DNA of 59,854 nt from F23-D06 sp947167635 (GCA_947167635.1 CAMVIT010000011.1:1-59854), one strand, 5' to 3'. Shown: positions 8,091 to 17,426, counted from the first letter of the stretch. The notes: generated from the sequence alone by a model not told the origin. Translations and numbers: made by a program.

Positions 8091-8981
8091 TCACACCCCC
8101 CATTGAATCACACTCAATATTACATATAGTATATTGAGCAGCAGGGCGCCCAAGAGGCATTGGTTGTACTGGGCGCCTTGGGCGCGGCGGGTGAAGTAGT
8201 AAAGCAACAAGGCAGGCAGGATGATGAACATCGGGAGGCTCCAGCCGAAGGCTAAGTAGGCCATCACGGGCATCAGCAGGATGACCATTAGCATCCCGAT
8301 CTCGCCGGCGCGCTTGCCGAAGCGCACGGGGAAGGTGCGCTTGCCCACCTCACGGTCATCTTCAATGTCGCGCAAGTTATTGGCAATCAAGACACACATG
8401 GAACAGAGGCCGCACACGCCGCCCGCCCAGAAAGAGGTCATCGAGAAGGTGTGCGTCTGCAGGTAGGTGGTGCCCGTGGAGGCAATCACCCCGTAGTAGA
8501 GGAACACGAAGATGTCGGCGATGCCCAAATAGGAGAGCGAATGGTCGGTGGCGGTGTAGAGCCACGCGAACAGCAGCGAGGTAAGCCCGATGAGCAGGAT
8601 GGGGAGACAATAGATCCAGTTGAAGGTGACTTGACACTCGTGCCGCACGAAGCCGGAATATACCAAGAGGATGGCCCCTGTAATTACGGCGATGAACAGC
8701 GTGACCAGGATGCCGTTCCGGATCTGGCGGACTGAGACATCGCCTTCCGCCAGTCCCCGTTTGAAGCCCTCGCGCCCGGCCTTGTCGGCCCCGCGCTTGA
8801 AGTCGTAGTAGTCGTTGACAAGATTCGACATTGATTGCAGGGACATTGCGCAGACGGCTGTGCAAATTCCGACCCAAACGTTCACCTCTGAGGAGACCAG
8901 CAGGCCTATGAGCACCGGGCAGAGCGAGGCAAACAGGGAATAAGCCCGGATGGTCTGAATCCAAAACAGAAGTTTTTTCAT
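8091..8981 (-). CDS. menA: 1,4-dihydroxy-2-naphthoate polyprenyltransferase
   Basis: 296 residues, an integral membrane UbiA-family enzyme with about eight or nine hydrophobic segments. It attaches the polyprenyl tail to DHNA to give demethylmenaquinone. The first Asp-rich motif is NDYYDFKRGAD (56-66), and a second one is NNLRDIEDDREVGKRT near 200-220. Its ATG overlaps the stop of menG by four bases, so the two last steps of menaquinone synthesis are translationally coupled. This points to anaerobic respiration, for example with fumarate. Confidence 0.95.
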   Translation of the reverse strand: MKKLLFWIQTIRAYSLFASLCPVLIGLLVSSEVNVWVGICTAVCAMSLQSMSNLVNDYYDFKRGADKAGREGFKRGLAEGDVSVRQIRNGILVTLFIAVITGAILLVYSGFVRHECQVTFNWIYCLPILLIGLTSLLFAWLYTATDHSLSYLGIADIFVFLYYGVIASTGTTYLQTHTFSMTSFWAGGVCGLCSMCVLIANNLRDIEDDREVGKRTFPVRFGKRAGEIGMLMVILLMPVMAYLAFGWSLPMFIILPALLLYYFTRRAQGAQYNQCLLGALLLNILYVILSVIQWGV

Positions 8982-9679
8982 TTTTGTGCTAAATAAAGGG
9001 TTGTGATGCCGAAGGTCATTGGGTGGAAAGTGACGTTGCGGAAGCCGGCGGCGCGAAGCTTTTCGGCCATCGCCTCACCCCATATAAACTCCTTGACGCT
9101 GCGGTTGAGGTAGGAGTAGGCGGAGGGGTCTTTGCTGACCTTCCGGCCGATGACGGGCATTATTTTGGTAAAATAAAAGTCGTAAAAAAAACGGATGATT
9201 TTGTTGTCGGGGTATGAGAATTCGAGGATCAGCAGTTGTCCATCCGTGCGGAGCACGCGCTGCATCTCCTGCAGGCCGCCGTTGAGGTCGGAGAAGTTGC
9301 GGATGCCGTAGGCGCAGGTGACGGCATGGAAATGGCCATCGGGGTAGGGGAGGGCGAGGGCGCTGCCCTGCTGGAGCGTGATGCGGGAGGCGAGGTCTGC
9401 TTTCCGGATCTTTTCGTCGCCTATGCGCAGCATCTCCTCGGAGAGGTCGATGCCGATGACCTGCTGCACCTTGTCCTGTCGCACCATTTCGATGGCGAGG
9501 TCGGCGGTGCCGGAGGCCACGTCGAGGGCGTTATCACAGGGTGTAAGCCGGCGCACGGCACGCCTGCGCCACCGGCGGTCGGTGTTAAGCGAGAGCAGGT
9601 GGTTGAGCCGGTCGTAGGTGCCCGCGATGCGGTTGAAGAGGTGGCCGATGTTTTGCTTGGAGTTGTCGGTTATTCCCAT
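8978..9679 (-). CDS. menG: Demethylmenaquinone methyltransferase
   Basis: 233 residues, class I SAM-dependent methyltransferase of the UbiE/MenG family. It methylates demethylmenaquinone to menaquinone. Visible motifs: RWRRRAVR followed by ALDVASGTADLAIEM (motif I), VTCAYGIRNF and ILEFSYP, all typical of UbiE. The first gene of a menG-menA pair. The 217 bases upstream hold no gene; a TACTTTTGCAG element on this strand lies at 9780-9787. Confidence 0.95.
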   Translation of the reverse strand: MGITDNSKQNIGHLFNRIAGTYDRLNHLLSLNTDRRWRRRAVRRLTPCDNALDVASGTADLAIEMVRQDKVQQVIGIDLSEEMLRIGDEKIRKADLASRITLQQGSALALPYPDGHFHAVTCAYGIRNFSDLNGGLQEMQRVLRTDGQLLILEFSYPDNKIIRFFYDFYFTKIMPVIGRKVSKDPSAYSYLNRSVKEFIWGEAMAEKLRAAGFRNVTFHPMTFGITTLYLAQK

Positions 9680-9779
9680 TCAATTATATTAAATCCACTA
9701 ATGGTTATTGACTTACATCTGTTGCCTATCTACCAAAATGTCAAATTTTCGTGTCTATTCTTCTGATTTTTATTTTCTG

Positions 9780-9787
9780 CAAAAGTA
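9780..9787 (-). promoter_or_regulatory. Extended -7 element TACTTTTGCAG
   Basis: TACTTTTG on the minus strand, about 100 bases upstream of menG. No TTTG at proper spacing, and the long leader makes this uncertain. Confidence 0.35.
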
Positions 9788-9896
9788 CAACTTTTTAATA
9801 TGTCTTTGAATAATAAATGTCACGCTATTTTCTTTACCTTATGGAGTAAGTTGATTGACAGCAAAATTTTTTCTTTCACGATGAAAAAAATATATG

Positions 9897-11354
9897 TCAA
9901 GAAACAAACAAATCGTCCAGTGTGACCACTTTTTGGAATCTTCCACTATAGAGGCCTTTTTTAAGGCCGTATGTGGTGACCAAAGTCATCTGGGGATTCT
10001 TTCGGCTGCCGGTCTGTTCTGTGATGGCAACTATTTTATTGCGGAGTTTTTCATCATAATCCTTGTCAATGGAAAATTCTCCCTGCATAAATTTCATTTC
10101 GCATACATTGACAACCCTGTCCGCCCTGTCTATGAGCATATCAATCTGCGCCCCTGGAGTTTCGCCTTCGGAAATGAACCGCCAAGGGTATATCTCCGTG
10201 TGAACTCCCTGGATGCCCAGTGCCCGTTTGATTTGTTCCTGATGAGAGAAACAGACGTCCTCGAACGCCTGTCCACGCCAAGCATTGAGTTTGGGCAAGT
10301 TTTGGTTATCCTGCCAGAATGTTTTATTGTTGGTGGGATTTTTCGCGGCAAATTTCAGGTAAAACAGGCAAAAAGGATCAATAAGTTTATAGTATTTGTT
10401 TCTTTTGGACTCCCCGAAATTGAAAAAGGAGGTGATGATATCGCTCTCTTCCAAGGAAAGCAGAATCTCCGAGATGTTTCCCCCGTCCGTAATGCCAAGC
10501 TCTTTGCATATTTGGTGCCGCAAGACTCCATAGCGATATTTGCTGATGCATTCTACAAATTTCTTGAATTTGTCATTGTCGGCAAACATAGACTGGAACA
10601 GACGATCGTATTCCTTTTGCAATTTGTTACCACGCACGAAAAAAACAGCGTCAATATTTTGGGCGAAAGATTTTCCTTTTTCGAACAAAGAGAGATAATA
10701 AGGAACTCCTCCGACAATCATATAAGACTGCGCTATATCATACCTGTCCATCAAGAAATTTCGCTTTTTAAAATAAGTTTCTGTCTCTGAAAGCGAAAAT
10801 GGATGAACGTGAATGTCTCGTGATGTTCTGTCGTACAGGCCTCCGTTATTGTTCACCAAATTGTCCAACATCCAAGCCGTTGCACTTCCTGCGGCGATAA
10901 GCAGCAATTTGTGACGCCCGGAAGCATATCGGTTCCAGAAATGTTCCAAAGCACTCATAAAACCCGCACGAGGAGTGTCCAACCAAGGCATCTCGTCAAT
11001 AAACAGGACTAGTCTTTCTTCGGCTGGATGTTGTTGGATAAGCCGCCACAAACGGTCAAAAGCATCGAACCAGTCTTTGATTTTGGAAGCATCCTGATAT
11101 CCATACAATTTCAAAGTCTTTCCAAATTCGTCCAGCTGGATTCTATAAAGCAATTCCGGTTGCCGGTCTTTCATTTCGCGAGGAGATACGGCTGTGTGAA
11201 AAAAAGCGAATTCATCGTTAAAATATTCTCTGACTAAGAATGTTTTGCCCACACGACGCCTGCCATACACAGCGACAAATTGAGGGAGTTCCTCCTCCAT
11301 CAAGGTGTCCAGTTGGTGGATTTCAGCCTCTCTTGCAATAATTGATGCTCTCAT
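9897..11354 (-). CDS. AAA-type ATPase with C-terminal nuclease-like (DUF234) domain
   Basis: 485 residues. The N-terminal ATPase domain has Walker A GRRRVGKT at 31-38 and Walker B LVLFIDE at 115-121. A winged-helix-like middle follows (HQICKELGITDGGNISEILLSLEES). The C-terminal part holds GAQIDMLIDR ... VCEMKF (around 400-425), which fits a PD-(D/E)XK nuclease-like fold as in archaeal-type ATPases with DUF234. These genes are common accessory ATPases in Bacteroidota; their role is not settled. The gene is AT-richer than its neighbours and stands alone. Its promoter (11375-11406) is bracketed by a perfect 14-bp inverted repeat, which suggests a dedicated regulator or autoregulation. Confidence 0.85.
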   Translation of the reverse strand: MRASIIAREAEIHQLDTLMEEELPQFVAVYGRRRVGKTFLVREYFNDEFAFFHTAVSPREMKDRQPELLYRIQLDEFGKTLKLYGYQDASKIKDWFDAFDRLWRLIQQHPAEERLVLFIDEMPWLDTPRAGFMSALEHFWNRYASGRHKLLLIAAGSATAWMLDNLVNNNGGLYDRTSRDIHVHPFSLSETETYFKKRNFLMDRYDIAQSYMIVGGVPYYLSLFEKGKSFAQNIDAVFFVRGNKLQKEYDRLFQSMFADNDKFKKFVECISKYRYGVLRHQICKELGITDGGNISEILLSLEESDIITSFFNFGESKRNKYYKLIDPFCLFYLKFAAKNPTNNKTFWQDNQNLPKLNAWRGQAFEDVCFSHQEQIKRALGIQGVHTEIYPWRFISEGETPGAQIDMLIDRADRVVNVCEMKFMQGEFSIDKDYDEKLRNKIVAITEQTGSRKNPQMTLVTTYGLKKGLYSGRFQKVVTLDDLFVS

Positions 11355-11360
11355 ATATGA

Positions 11361-11412
11361 AAATTATTTGGCGGCAAAAATACTAAAAATACATTTCACC
11401 GCCAAATAATTT
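11361..11412. repeat. 14-bp inverted repeat around the ATPase promoter (candidate operator)
   Basis: Perfect arms AAATTATTTGGCGG (11361-11374) and its reverse complement (11399-11412), 24 bases apart. Read on the minus strand, the right arm contains the -33 TTTG, the spacer holds the -7 element, and the left arm lies between the -7 and the ATG. Confidence 0.8.
11375..11406 (-). promoter_or_regulatory. Promoter of the AAA ATPase: TTTG-N20-TATTTTTG
   Basis: On the minus strand TTTG (11403-11406) and TATTTTTG (11375-11382) are 20 bases apart, the canonical Bacteroidota spacing. The -7 is followed by CCGC. The ATG at 11354 is only 20 bases beyond the -7, so the leader is very short. Confidence 0.75.
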
Positions 11413-11448
11413 CAATTTTTCTCAATTCTTCACCACAAACTTCTGTTG

Positions 11449-13053
11449 TTATTCCCATTCAATCGTGGCGGGCGGTTTGGAGCTGATGTCGTAGCAGACG
11501 CGGTTGACGCCCTTGACTTTGTTGATGATGTCGTTGGAGACCTTGGCCATAAACTCGTAGGGCAGGTGGGCCCAGTCGGCGGTCATGGCGTCGGTGCTGG
11601 TGACAGCGCGCAGGGCCACGGCGCGCTCGTAGGTGCGCTCGTCGCCCATCACGCCCACGCTCTTGATGGGCAGCAGGATGACGCCGGCCTGCCAAATCTG
11701 GTCATAGAGGGAGACTTCGATTTCACCGTTGGTCATATTGGCGGGCACGCCGGCGGCCAGCACTTTGCGGGCCTCCTCGCCGGAGAGTTTCACCTTCCAG
11801 TCGCGCAGCCCTTGGATGAAGATGTCATCGGCATCCTGGAGGATGCGCACCTTGTCGCGGGTGATGTCGCCGAGAATGCGCACGGCGAGGCCGGGACCGG
11901 GGAAGGGATGGCGGGTGATGAGGTGTTCGGGCATCCCGAGTTGGCGTCCCACGCGGCGCACCTCGTCCTTGAACAGCCACTTCAGCGGCTCGCAGAGCTG
12001 GAGGTGCATTTTCTCGGGCAGTCCGCCCACATTATGATGGCTCTTGATGACCATCCCGGTGATGCTGAGGCTCTCGATGCGGTCGGGGTAGATGGTGCCT
12101 TGGGCAAGCCATTTGGCGTCGGTGATTTTCTGGGCTTCGGTGTTGAACACATCGATGAAGCCGGCGCCGATGATTTTGCGCTTGCGCTCGGGTTCAGTGA
12201 CGCCCTCCAGCTCACGGAAGAACTTCTCGCTGGCATCCACGCCAATGACGTTGAGGCCGAGACCCTCATAGTCGCGCATCACGTTCTCGAATTCGTTTTT
12301 GCGGAGCAGGCCGTGATCGACGAAGATGCAGGTGAGGTTTTTGCCGATGGCGCGGTTGAGCAATACAGCGCACACGGAGGAATCCACGCCGCCGGAAAGG
12401 CCGAGGATGACGCGGTCGTTGCCGATCTGCTGTTTCAGTTCGGCCACGGTGGTGTCCACGAAGGAGGCGGGGCTCCAGGTCTGGTGGCCGCCGCAGATGC
12501 CCACCACGAAGTTCTTGAGCAGTTGGGTGCCCTGGGTGGTGTGGAACACCTCAGGGTGGAACTGCACGCCCCATACGGACTCGTTCTCAAACTGGTAGGC
12601 GGCGTTTTCCACCTTGTCGGTGGAGGCAATCTTCCGGCAGTTGTCGGGAAGTTTGGTGATGGTGTCGCCATGGCTCATCCACACTTGGGTATGCTCATCG
12701 AGGCCTTGGAGCAGCGGATTGTCATGGTCGAAGGCGGCGAGGTTGGCGCGGCCGTACTCGCGGCTGCCAGCGGGCTCCACGCGTCCGCCGTTGGTGTGGG
12801 CCATATACTGGGCGCCGTAGCAGATGCCGAGGATGGGCAGGCGTCCACGGATGGCGGAGAGATCTACTTGGAAGGCCTTCTCGTCATAGACGCTGAAGGG
12901 CGAGCCGCTGAGGATGACGCCGATGACATCGGGGTCGTTGTGCGGGAATTTGTTGTAGGGCACGATTTCGCAGAACATATCGAGTTCGCGCACCCGGCGG
13001 CCGATGAGTTGTGTGGTTTGAGAACCGAAGTCAAGAATGATGATTTTTTCCAT
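11449..13053 (-). CDS. guaA: GMP synthase (glutamine-hydrolysing)
   Basis: 534 residues from MEKIIILDFGSQ; a TTG-started extension is unlikely because it would run over the promoter element at 13081-13088. It converts XMP to GMP using glutamine and ATP. The N-terminal class I glutaminase has the nucleophile Cys78 (GICYGAQ) and the His166/Glu168 pair (QFHPEVF). The ATP pyrophosphatase loop SGGVDSS is at 220-226, and the C-terminus ends KPPATIEWE as in all GuaA. Monocistronic by appearance; the AAA ATPase promoter begins about 40 bases past its stop. Confidence 0.96.
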   Translation of the reverse strand: MEKIIILDFGSQTTQLIGRRVRELDMFCEIVPYNKFPHNDPDVIGVILSGSPFSVYDEKAFQVDLSAIRGRLPILGICYGAQYMAHTNGGRVEPAGSREYGRANLAAFDHDNPLLQGLDEHTQVWMSHGDTITKLPDNCRKIASTDKVENAAYQFENESVWGVQFHPEVFHTTQGTQLLKNFVVGICGGHQTWSPASFVDTTVAELKQQIGNDRVILGLSGGVDSSVCAVLLNRAIGKNLTCIFVDHGLLRKNEFENVMRDYEGLGLNVIGVDASEKFFRELEGVTEPERKRKIIGAGFIDVFNTEAQKITDAKWLAQGTIYPDRIESLSITGMVIKSHHNVGGLPEKMHLQLCEPLKWLFKDEVRRVGRQLGMPEHLITRHPFPGPGLAVRILGDITRDKVRILQDADDIFIQGLRDWKVKLSGEEARKVLAAGVPANMTNGEIEVSLYDQIWQAGVILLPIKSVGVMGDERTYERAVALRAVTSTDAMTADWAHLPYEFMAKVSNDIINKVKGVNRVCYDISSKPPATIEWE

Positions 13054-13080
13054 ATAAGTTGTTACGATAAAAAGAGGGTG

Positions 13081-13088
13081 CAAATGTA
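13081..13088 (-). promoter_or_regulatory. Extended -7 element TACATTTGCACC upstream of guaA
   Basis: Minus-strand TACATTTG, 27 bases before the guaA ATG. A second overlapping match (TATTTTTG) lies at 13090-13097. No TTTG at the usual spacing. Confidence 0.5.
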
Positions 13089-13111
13089 TCAAAAATACCG
13101 TTATAGGGCTG

Positions 13112-14035
13112 TCATGATTTTAAAGGGGATTGGGGTTGCTGGACAGAGTTTCTTTCAAACCGCCATATCTGCCAGCTGTTGAAGAGATTTTGCCAAATGG
13201 AATAGAATGCCAGAAAGACCGTGGCGAGCGGGTTGAGAAAAACGGTGGCCATCCAGATGCCAAAGGCGGTGTTCTTCTGCCCCATCAGCTGTCCGCCCGC
13301 AATCGTGTCGTGATAATGACGCCCGACCCATTTGCCCAAACCGAAGTTAAGGGCACAGACCAGAATGGAGGCAATGCCGAGCCACAAGATGTTCAAACCA
13401 TTGCCCTGTCCATGCAAAAAGACAAAATCAATGGTGCGACCCAAGGTTAGCAAAAGCAAGAATGCCCATATATAGAAAGTGATGTCCTTGTATCGGCTTA
13501 GAAAATCATTGGCCTTGGGCCAGCAGAGCTGCAGTAAGAGCGCGACAAAAAACGGCAGTGCGATGGTGGAGCTCACCTTTTTGAAGATCATCCAAAAGGA
13601 GGTTCCGAACGCCATGTCCTGATGCAATCCGATGAAGGAGAAATAAAAGGGGGCGATGACCACGATAAGCAGGTTGCCGAAGATGGTGTATTCGGTGATG
13701 GTTTCACGATTGGCACCTAACATGCAGGAGACCACAACCACCGAGGCGGCCACGGGACATAGAATGCCCATGAAGACACCTTGCGCCAACAATTCATTGT
13801 GAAAGATGGCCCGAATGAGAAAATAACCGCCCACACTGGCCAAGGTCTGGAAAACCATGATCCAAACATTCAGCTTGGTAAGATGCAGTTTGCGCAAATC
13901 CACCGCCACGAAGTTGAGCAACAGAATGGTGAATATCAGATAGGGTGCCAAAAATGCCAATTGTCCGCACCATTTGTGCAACAAAAGGCCCATCACCATG
14001 GCAAACGGAAGCATATAACTGCGAAATCTCTCCAT
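13112..14035 (-). CDS. Bile acid:sodium symporter (BASS/SBF) family transporter
   Basis: 307 residues with about nine or ten hydrophobic segments. The segment GILCPVAASVVVVSCMLGANRETITEY matches the conserved core of BASS/SBF-like transporters (Ala-Ser-rich crossing helix), and GGQLMGQKNTAFGIWMA matches the second crossing region. Members move organic anions such as bile acids or keto acids with sodium; the substrate here cannot be told. It starts 5 bases after the lptG stop, so the two are co-transcribed. Confidence 0.85.
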   Translation of the reverse strand: MERFRSYMLPFAMVMGLLLHKWCGQLAFLAPYLIFTILLLNFVAVDLRKLHLTKLNVWIMVFQTLASVGGYFLIRAIFHNELLAQGVFMGILCPVAASVVVVSCMLGANRETITEYTIFGNLLIVVIAPFYFSFIGLHQDMAFGTSFWMIFKKVSSTIALPFFVALLLQLCWPKANDFLSRYKDITFYIWAFLLLLTLGRTIDFVFLHGQGNGLNILWLGIASILVCALNFGLGKWVGRHYHDTIAGGQLMGQKNTAFGIWMATVFLNPLATVFLAFYSIWQNLFNSWQIWRFERNSVQQPQSPLKS

Positions 14036-14040
14036 GGATG

Positions 14041-15153
14041 TTATTTTTGCGCAAACCGCAGCATATAAATCATGATGACGAGGAATATGAGATTCGGTAT
14101 CCAGGTGCCCAGCACGGGGGGCAGCCCGCCCGACACAGAAAAGACGGTGGACACCTGTTGCAAAAAGACAAACGTGAAGGCCAACCCCATGCCGATAAAG
14201 ATGTGGACACCCACTCCCCGGGCGGTTTTTCTCGAAGAGACACTCAGCCCTAAAAACGAAAGGATGATGATGCCCAATGGATTGGCAATACGCTTGTGAC
14301 GCTCGATTTGGTAATGCGCCACCAAACTTGACCCTCGCGTCTTTTCTTCTTTGATAAAAGTACGCAACTCATTGTACGACATGGTTTCACTGACAAAAGC
14401 ATCCTGATTGAGGTTGATGGGCTTCACGTTGAAAACCGTGTCCATCGTCAGGCCTGTCTCCATCTGTTCCACCCCATTTATTATACGGCGTCGCGTGTAA
14501 TCGTTAAGTGTCCATACCTGTTTTTCATTATCGAAAGTGATGCTCTTGGCGGAAATCTTCTCTTTCAAAGACATCTCATCGAACACTTCAAAGGTAAAAT
14601 AGTAGCCCGTCTGGGCGGCACGATCCCAGCGCTCTACAAAAATGTAACTGTTGGCGGAATTCTTGATGTGCAGATAGGTGGTCTGTACGGCTTGCCGCCC
14701 CATGTTCTCATACTTGAACTCATTCAGCCGGGCGTTGGTGTGGGGCACGATGAAGTTTGCCAAAATCAATGATACCAGCACAATGATGATGGATCCCACA
14801 AAATAGGGCAGCAAAAATCGCCTGAAACTGACCCCGTTGCCCAAAATGGAGATGATTTCATTATGGGAGGAGAGTTTCGAGGTGAACCAAATCACGCTGA
14901 TAAACGTGAACAATGGGATGAAAAGATTGATGAAGTAGGGGATGAAATTGAAATAGTATCCCGTGATGATTTCCTTTACGGGAATATTCCTATCCATGAA
15001 ACGCTGGATGTTCTCCGACAAGTCGAAGACCACGACGATGGTCATCAGCAAAGTGACGGCATAGACCACCGACCCGAGGAATTTCTTCAGGATGTAGGAA
15101 TCGAGGATTTTCCATCCCGTTAATTCCCGAAATCGTTCAATCCAGCGTGACAT
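14041..15153 (-). CDS. lptG: LPS export permease of the LptF/LptG family
   Basis: 370 residues, YjgP/YjgQ family. Hydrophobic segments lie near residues 25-50, 65-90 and 100-130 and again at about 290-365, with a beta-jellyroll periplasmic domain between. This is the inner-membrane part of the Lpt complex that pulls LPS from the inner membrane to the LptA/C bridge. The partner LptC is encoded separately at 33725. LptF versus LptG cannot be told with certainty from sequence alone. It is first of a two-gene operon with the BASS transporter. The 105 bases upstream hold no gene. Confidence 0.85.
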   Translation of the reverse strand: MSRWIERFRELTGWKILDSYILKKFLGSVVYAVTLLMTIVVVFDLSENIQRFMDRNIPVKEIITGYYFNFIPYFINLFIPLFTFISVIWFTSKLSSHNEIISILGNGVSFRRFLLPYFVGSIIIVLVSLILANFIVPHTNARLNEFKYENMGRQAVQTTYLHIKNSANSYIFVERWDRAAQTGYYFTFEVFDEMSLKEKISAKSITFDNEKQVWTLNDYTRRRIINGVEQMETGLTMDTVFNVKPINLNQDAFVSETMSYNELRTFIKEEKTRGSSLVAHYQIERHKRIANPLGIIILSFLGLSVSSRKTARGVGVHIFIGMGLAFTFVFLQQVSTVFSVSGGLPPVLGTWIPNLIFLVIMIYMLRFAQK

Positions 15154-15258
15154 TCAGTGAACTATAGGTATTATTGTGTTGCCAAACAGGCTATTGGCTT
15201 ATCAAGTTATACATGAAAAAACACCAACGTCCAAACATCAATGGCCAACAGCCAACGT

Positions 15259-17343
15259 CTATTTTTTCAGCCATTGGTCGAGCCAACGGAAGAACTCACG
15301 CTGCCAAAGCATGGCATTCTGCGGTTTGGTGACAAAATGGCATTCATCGGGGAAGAAGAGGAAGCGGCTGGGGATTCCCTTCATCTGGGCGACATCGTAA
15401 GCCTGCATACCCTCGGTGTAGGGGATGCGGAAATCGTTGCCGCCATGGATCACGAGAATCGGGGTGTCCCAGTTGCCCACGAAATGGTGCGGTGAGAAGT
15501 CGTAGCTCTTGGGCGTTGGCTTCTGCCAATAGTTGCCCTCGATGTCATGGTTGGCGAAGAAGAGCTCTTCGGTGGTGCCATACCAGCTCTCGAAATTGAA
15601 CATGCCGCAGTGGGCGATGAAGCATTTGAAGCGCTTGTCGTGGTGGCCGGCAAGCCAATAGACGGAGAAGCCGCCGAAGCTGGCGCCGATGCAGCCGAGC
15701 CTGTCCTCATCCACGTATGGCTCCTTGGCAAGCGCATCGATGGCGGAGAGGTAGTCCTTCATGCACTGGCCGCCGTAGTCCTTGCTGATGTCATCGTTCC
15801 ACTTCTGGCCGAAGCCGGGCAGGCCACGGCGGTTCGGGGCCACGATGATGTAGTCGTGCGCCGCCATCATCTGGAAGTTCCAACGATAGGAATAGAACTG
15901 GCTTACGGGAGACTGCGGGCCGCCCTCGCAATAGAGCAGCGTCGGGTAAGTTTTCGTGGAGTCGAAGTTCGGCGGAAGGATCACCCAAACCAACATCTGC
16001 TTGCCGTCGGTGGTCTCCACCCATTTCTTGACAGTCTTGCCCAACGTGACTTTGTCAAGCACATCCTTGTTGATGAAGCTCAACTGCTTGACCTCCTTGT
16101 TTTTCAAGTTTATGCCATAGATCTCGGCAGGATAGGCGTGTGTGGTGCGCGTGGCGATAATCTGGTCACCAATGACCTGAATGGAGTTGTAGTCATAGTC
16201 GCCATCGGTGATTTGCTCAAAAGTGCGGGCGGCAATGTCGTAGCCGTAAACCTGGATGGTGCCCTCCTTGTCGCTGGTGAAATAGATTTTCTTGCCATCT
16301 TCGCTCCAGGCGAAGTTGGTGGCGTTCTGGTCGAACTCGGCGGTGCAGTCCTCCCATTTGCCTGTGCTGAGGTCGCAAAGGGCCATGCGGTGCTTGTCGG
16401 ACTCGAAGCCGTCGGTCTCCATGCTCCACCAGACCAGTTTCTTGCCGTCGGGGGAGAAGACGGGCGCCATGTCGTAGCCCATGTTGCCTTCGGAGAGGTT
16501 GCGTGTGGACTTGTCAGCGAGATTGTAGAGATAGACATCTGTATTGGTGCTCTCGGCGAAGGCCTTGCCGGAGAGTTTCTTGCAACAGTAGGCGATGGAT
16601 TTGCCGTCGGGGCTCCATACGAACTCCTCGGCACCGCCGAACGGAGGCGTGGGACAATGGAACTTCTGACCTTCCAGCAGGTCAGTGGCGTTGTCGCAAG
16701 AGGGATAGTCGGCGATGAAGAGGTGGCTGTAGGTGCCGTCGGCCCAGTAATTCCAATGACGGTACATAAGGTCGTCGTAGATCATGGCGTTGGCCTTGGG
16801 CAGGTCGGGGTAGCGCTGCTCGATAGTGGGGTCGATCTGCACGTTCATGGCGTAGCTGATGTGCTTCATGTCGGGTGCGTAGCTGAAGCTGTTGATGTCG
16901 CCCTCCACATGGGTGATTTGTTTGGCGTGGGAGCCATCGGGGTCGCACTCCCAAATCTGGGTGCCCTTGTCGTCGCTGTAGAGATAGGCGATTTTCTTGC
17001 CATCGGGACGCCAGACGGGCTGCATCTCGTCGTTGGGGGTGGAGGTCACGCGCGTGGGTTCGCCACCCTCCACCGGCATGGTGTATAACTCGGCGTTGCC
17101 CGTGTTGGCTTTGTAGTCATAATACTTGACACTGTACAGAAGCGTCTTGCCGTCGGGCGAGACCTGCACGTCGGAAAGACGGCCCAAATACCAGAGTATT
17201 TTCTCGTCCATCACTCCCTTGCTGAAGTCGGGAACTTCACGGTTGTCTTTGGAAATCACGGTGTTATTGTCTTCTTTGGACTTTTTTGCACAACTGTTGA
17301 ACAACATGGTGGCGATAAGGGTTACGAACAAAATTTTTTTCAT
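15259..17343 (-). CDS. S9-family prolyl oligopeptidase / dipeptidyl peptidase, lipoprotein
   Basis: 694 residues. Lipoprotein signal with lipobox FNSC (Cys18). The middle is a WD40-like beta-propeller with repeated SPDGK / RPDGKKI motifs (about 60-420). The C-terminal alpha/beta-hydrolase has a Ser-Asp-His triad: Ser555 in GASFGG, Asp637 in HGGNDFRIPY, His669 in DECHFV. Such enzymes release dipeptides in the periplasm, feeding amino-acid use in asaccharolytic Bacteroidales. The specificity (DPP IV, DPP5 or alanyl) is not fixed by what I can see. Transcribed divergently from the Cys-rich lipoprotein, with -7 elements for both in a shared 83-base gap. Confidence 0.92.
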   Translation of the reverse strand: MKKILFVTLIATMLFNSCAKKSKEDNNTVISKDNREVPDFSKGVMDEKILWYLGRLSDVQVSPDGKTLLYSVKYYDYKANTGNAELYTMPVEGGEPTRVTSTPNDEMQPVWRPDGKKIAYLYSDDKGTQIWECDPDGSHAKQITHVEGDINSFSYAPDMKHISYAMNVQIDPTIEQRYPDLPKANAMIYDDLMYRHWNYWADGTYSHLFIADYPSCDNATDLLEGQKFHCPTPPFGGAEEFVWSPDGKSIAYCCKKLSGKAFAESTNTDVYLYNLADKSTRNLSEGNMGYDMAPVFSPDGKKLVWWSMETDGFESDKHRMALCDLSTGKWEDCTAEFDQNATNFAWSEDGKKIYFTSDKEGTIQVYGYDIAARTFEQITDGDYDYNSIQVIGDQIIATRTTHAYPAEIYGINLKNKEVKQLSFINKDVLDKVTLGKTVKKWVETTDGKQMLVWVILPPNFDSTKTYPTLLYCEGGPQSPVSQFYSYRWNFQMMAAHDYIIVAPNRRGLPGFGQKWNDDISKDYGGQCMKDYLSAIDALAKEPYVDEDRLGCIGASFGGFSVYWLAGHHDKRFKCFIAHCGMFNFESWYGTTEELFFANHDIEGNYWQKPTPKSYDFSPHHFVGNWDTPILVIHGGNDFRIPYTEGMQAYDVAQMKGIPSRFLFFPDECHFVTKPQNAMLWQREFFRWLDQWLKK

Positions 17344-17367
17344 AAAAGATTATTTTTTACAGGGCTG

Positions 17368-17375
17368 CAAAAATA
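17368..17375 (-). promoter_or_regulatory. Extended -7 element TATTTTTGCAGC upstream of the S9 peptidase
   Basis: Minus-strand TATTTTTG followed by CAGC, 24 bases before the ATG at 17343. Confidence 0.5.
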
Positions 17376-17384
17376 GCAATTTTG

Positions 17385-17392
17385 TATCTTTG
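17385..17392 (+). promoter_or_regulatory. Extended -7 element TATCTTTGCCGC upstream of the Cys-rich lipoprotein
   Basis: TATCTTTG followed by CCGC, 34 bases before the ATG at 17427. Ten bases from the minus-strand element at 17368-17375, so the two promoters face away from each other. Confidence 0.55.
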
Positions 17393-17426
17393 CCGCTCTT
17401 ATTTTTATCAACTAAAATTTCAGAAA

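Noticed and set aside
11446..13182. 578-codon open frame opposite guaA
   Set aside because: Antisense shadow of guaA; repetitive Gly/Ala/His/Val pattern typical of reverse frames.
15547..17088. 513-codon open frame opposite the S9 peptidase
   Set aside because: Antisense shadow; the catalytic triad on the minus strand shows which strand is coding.
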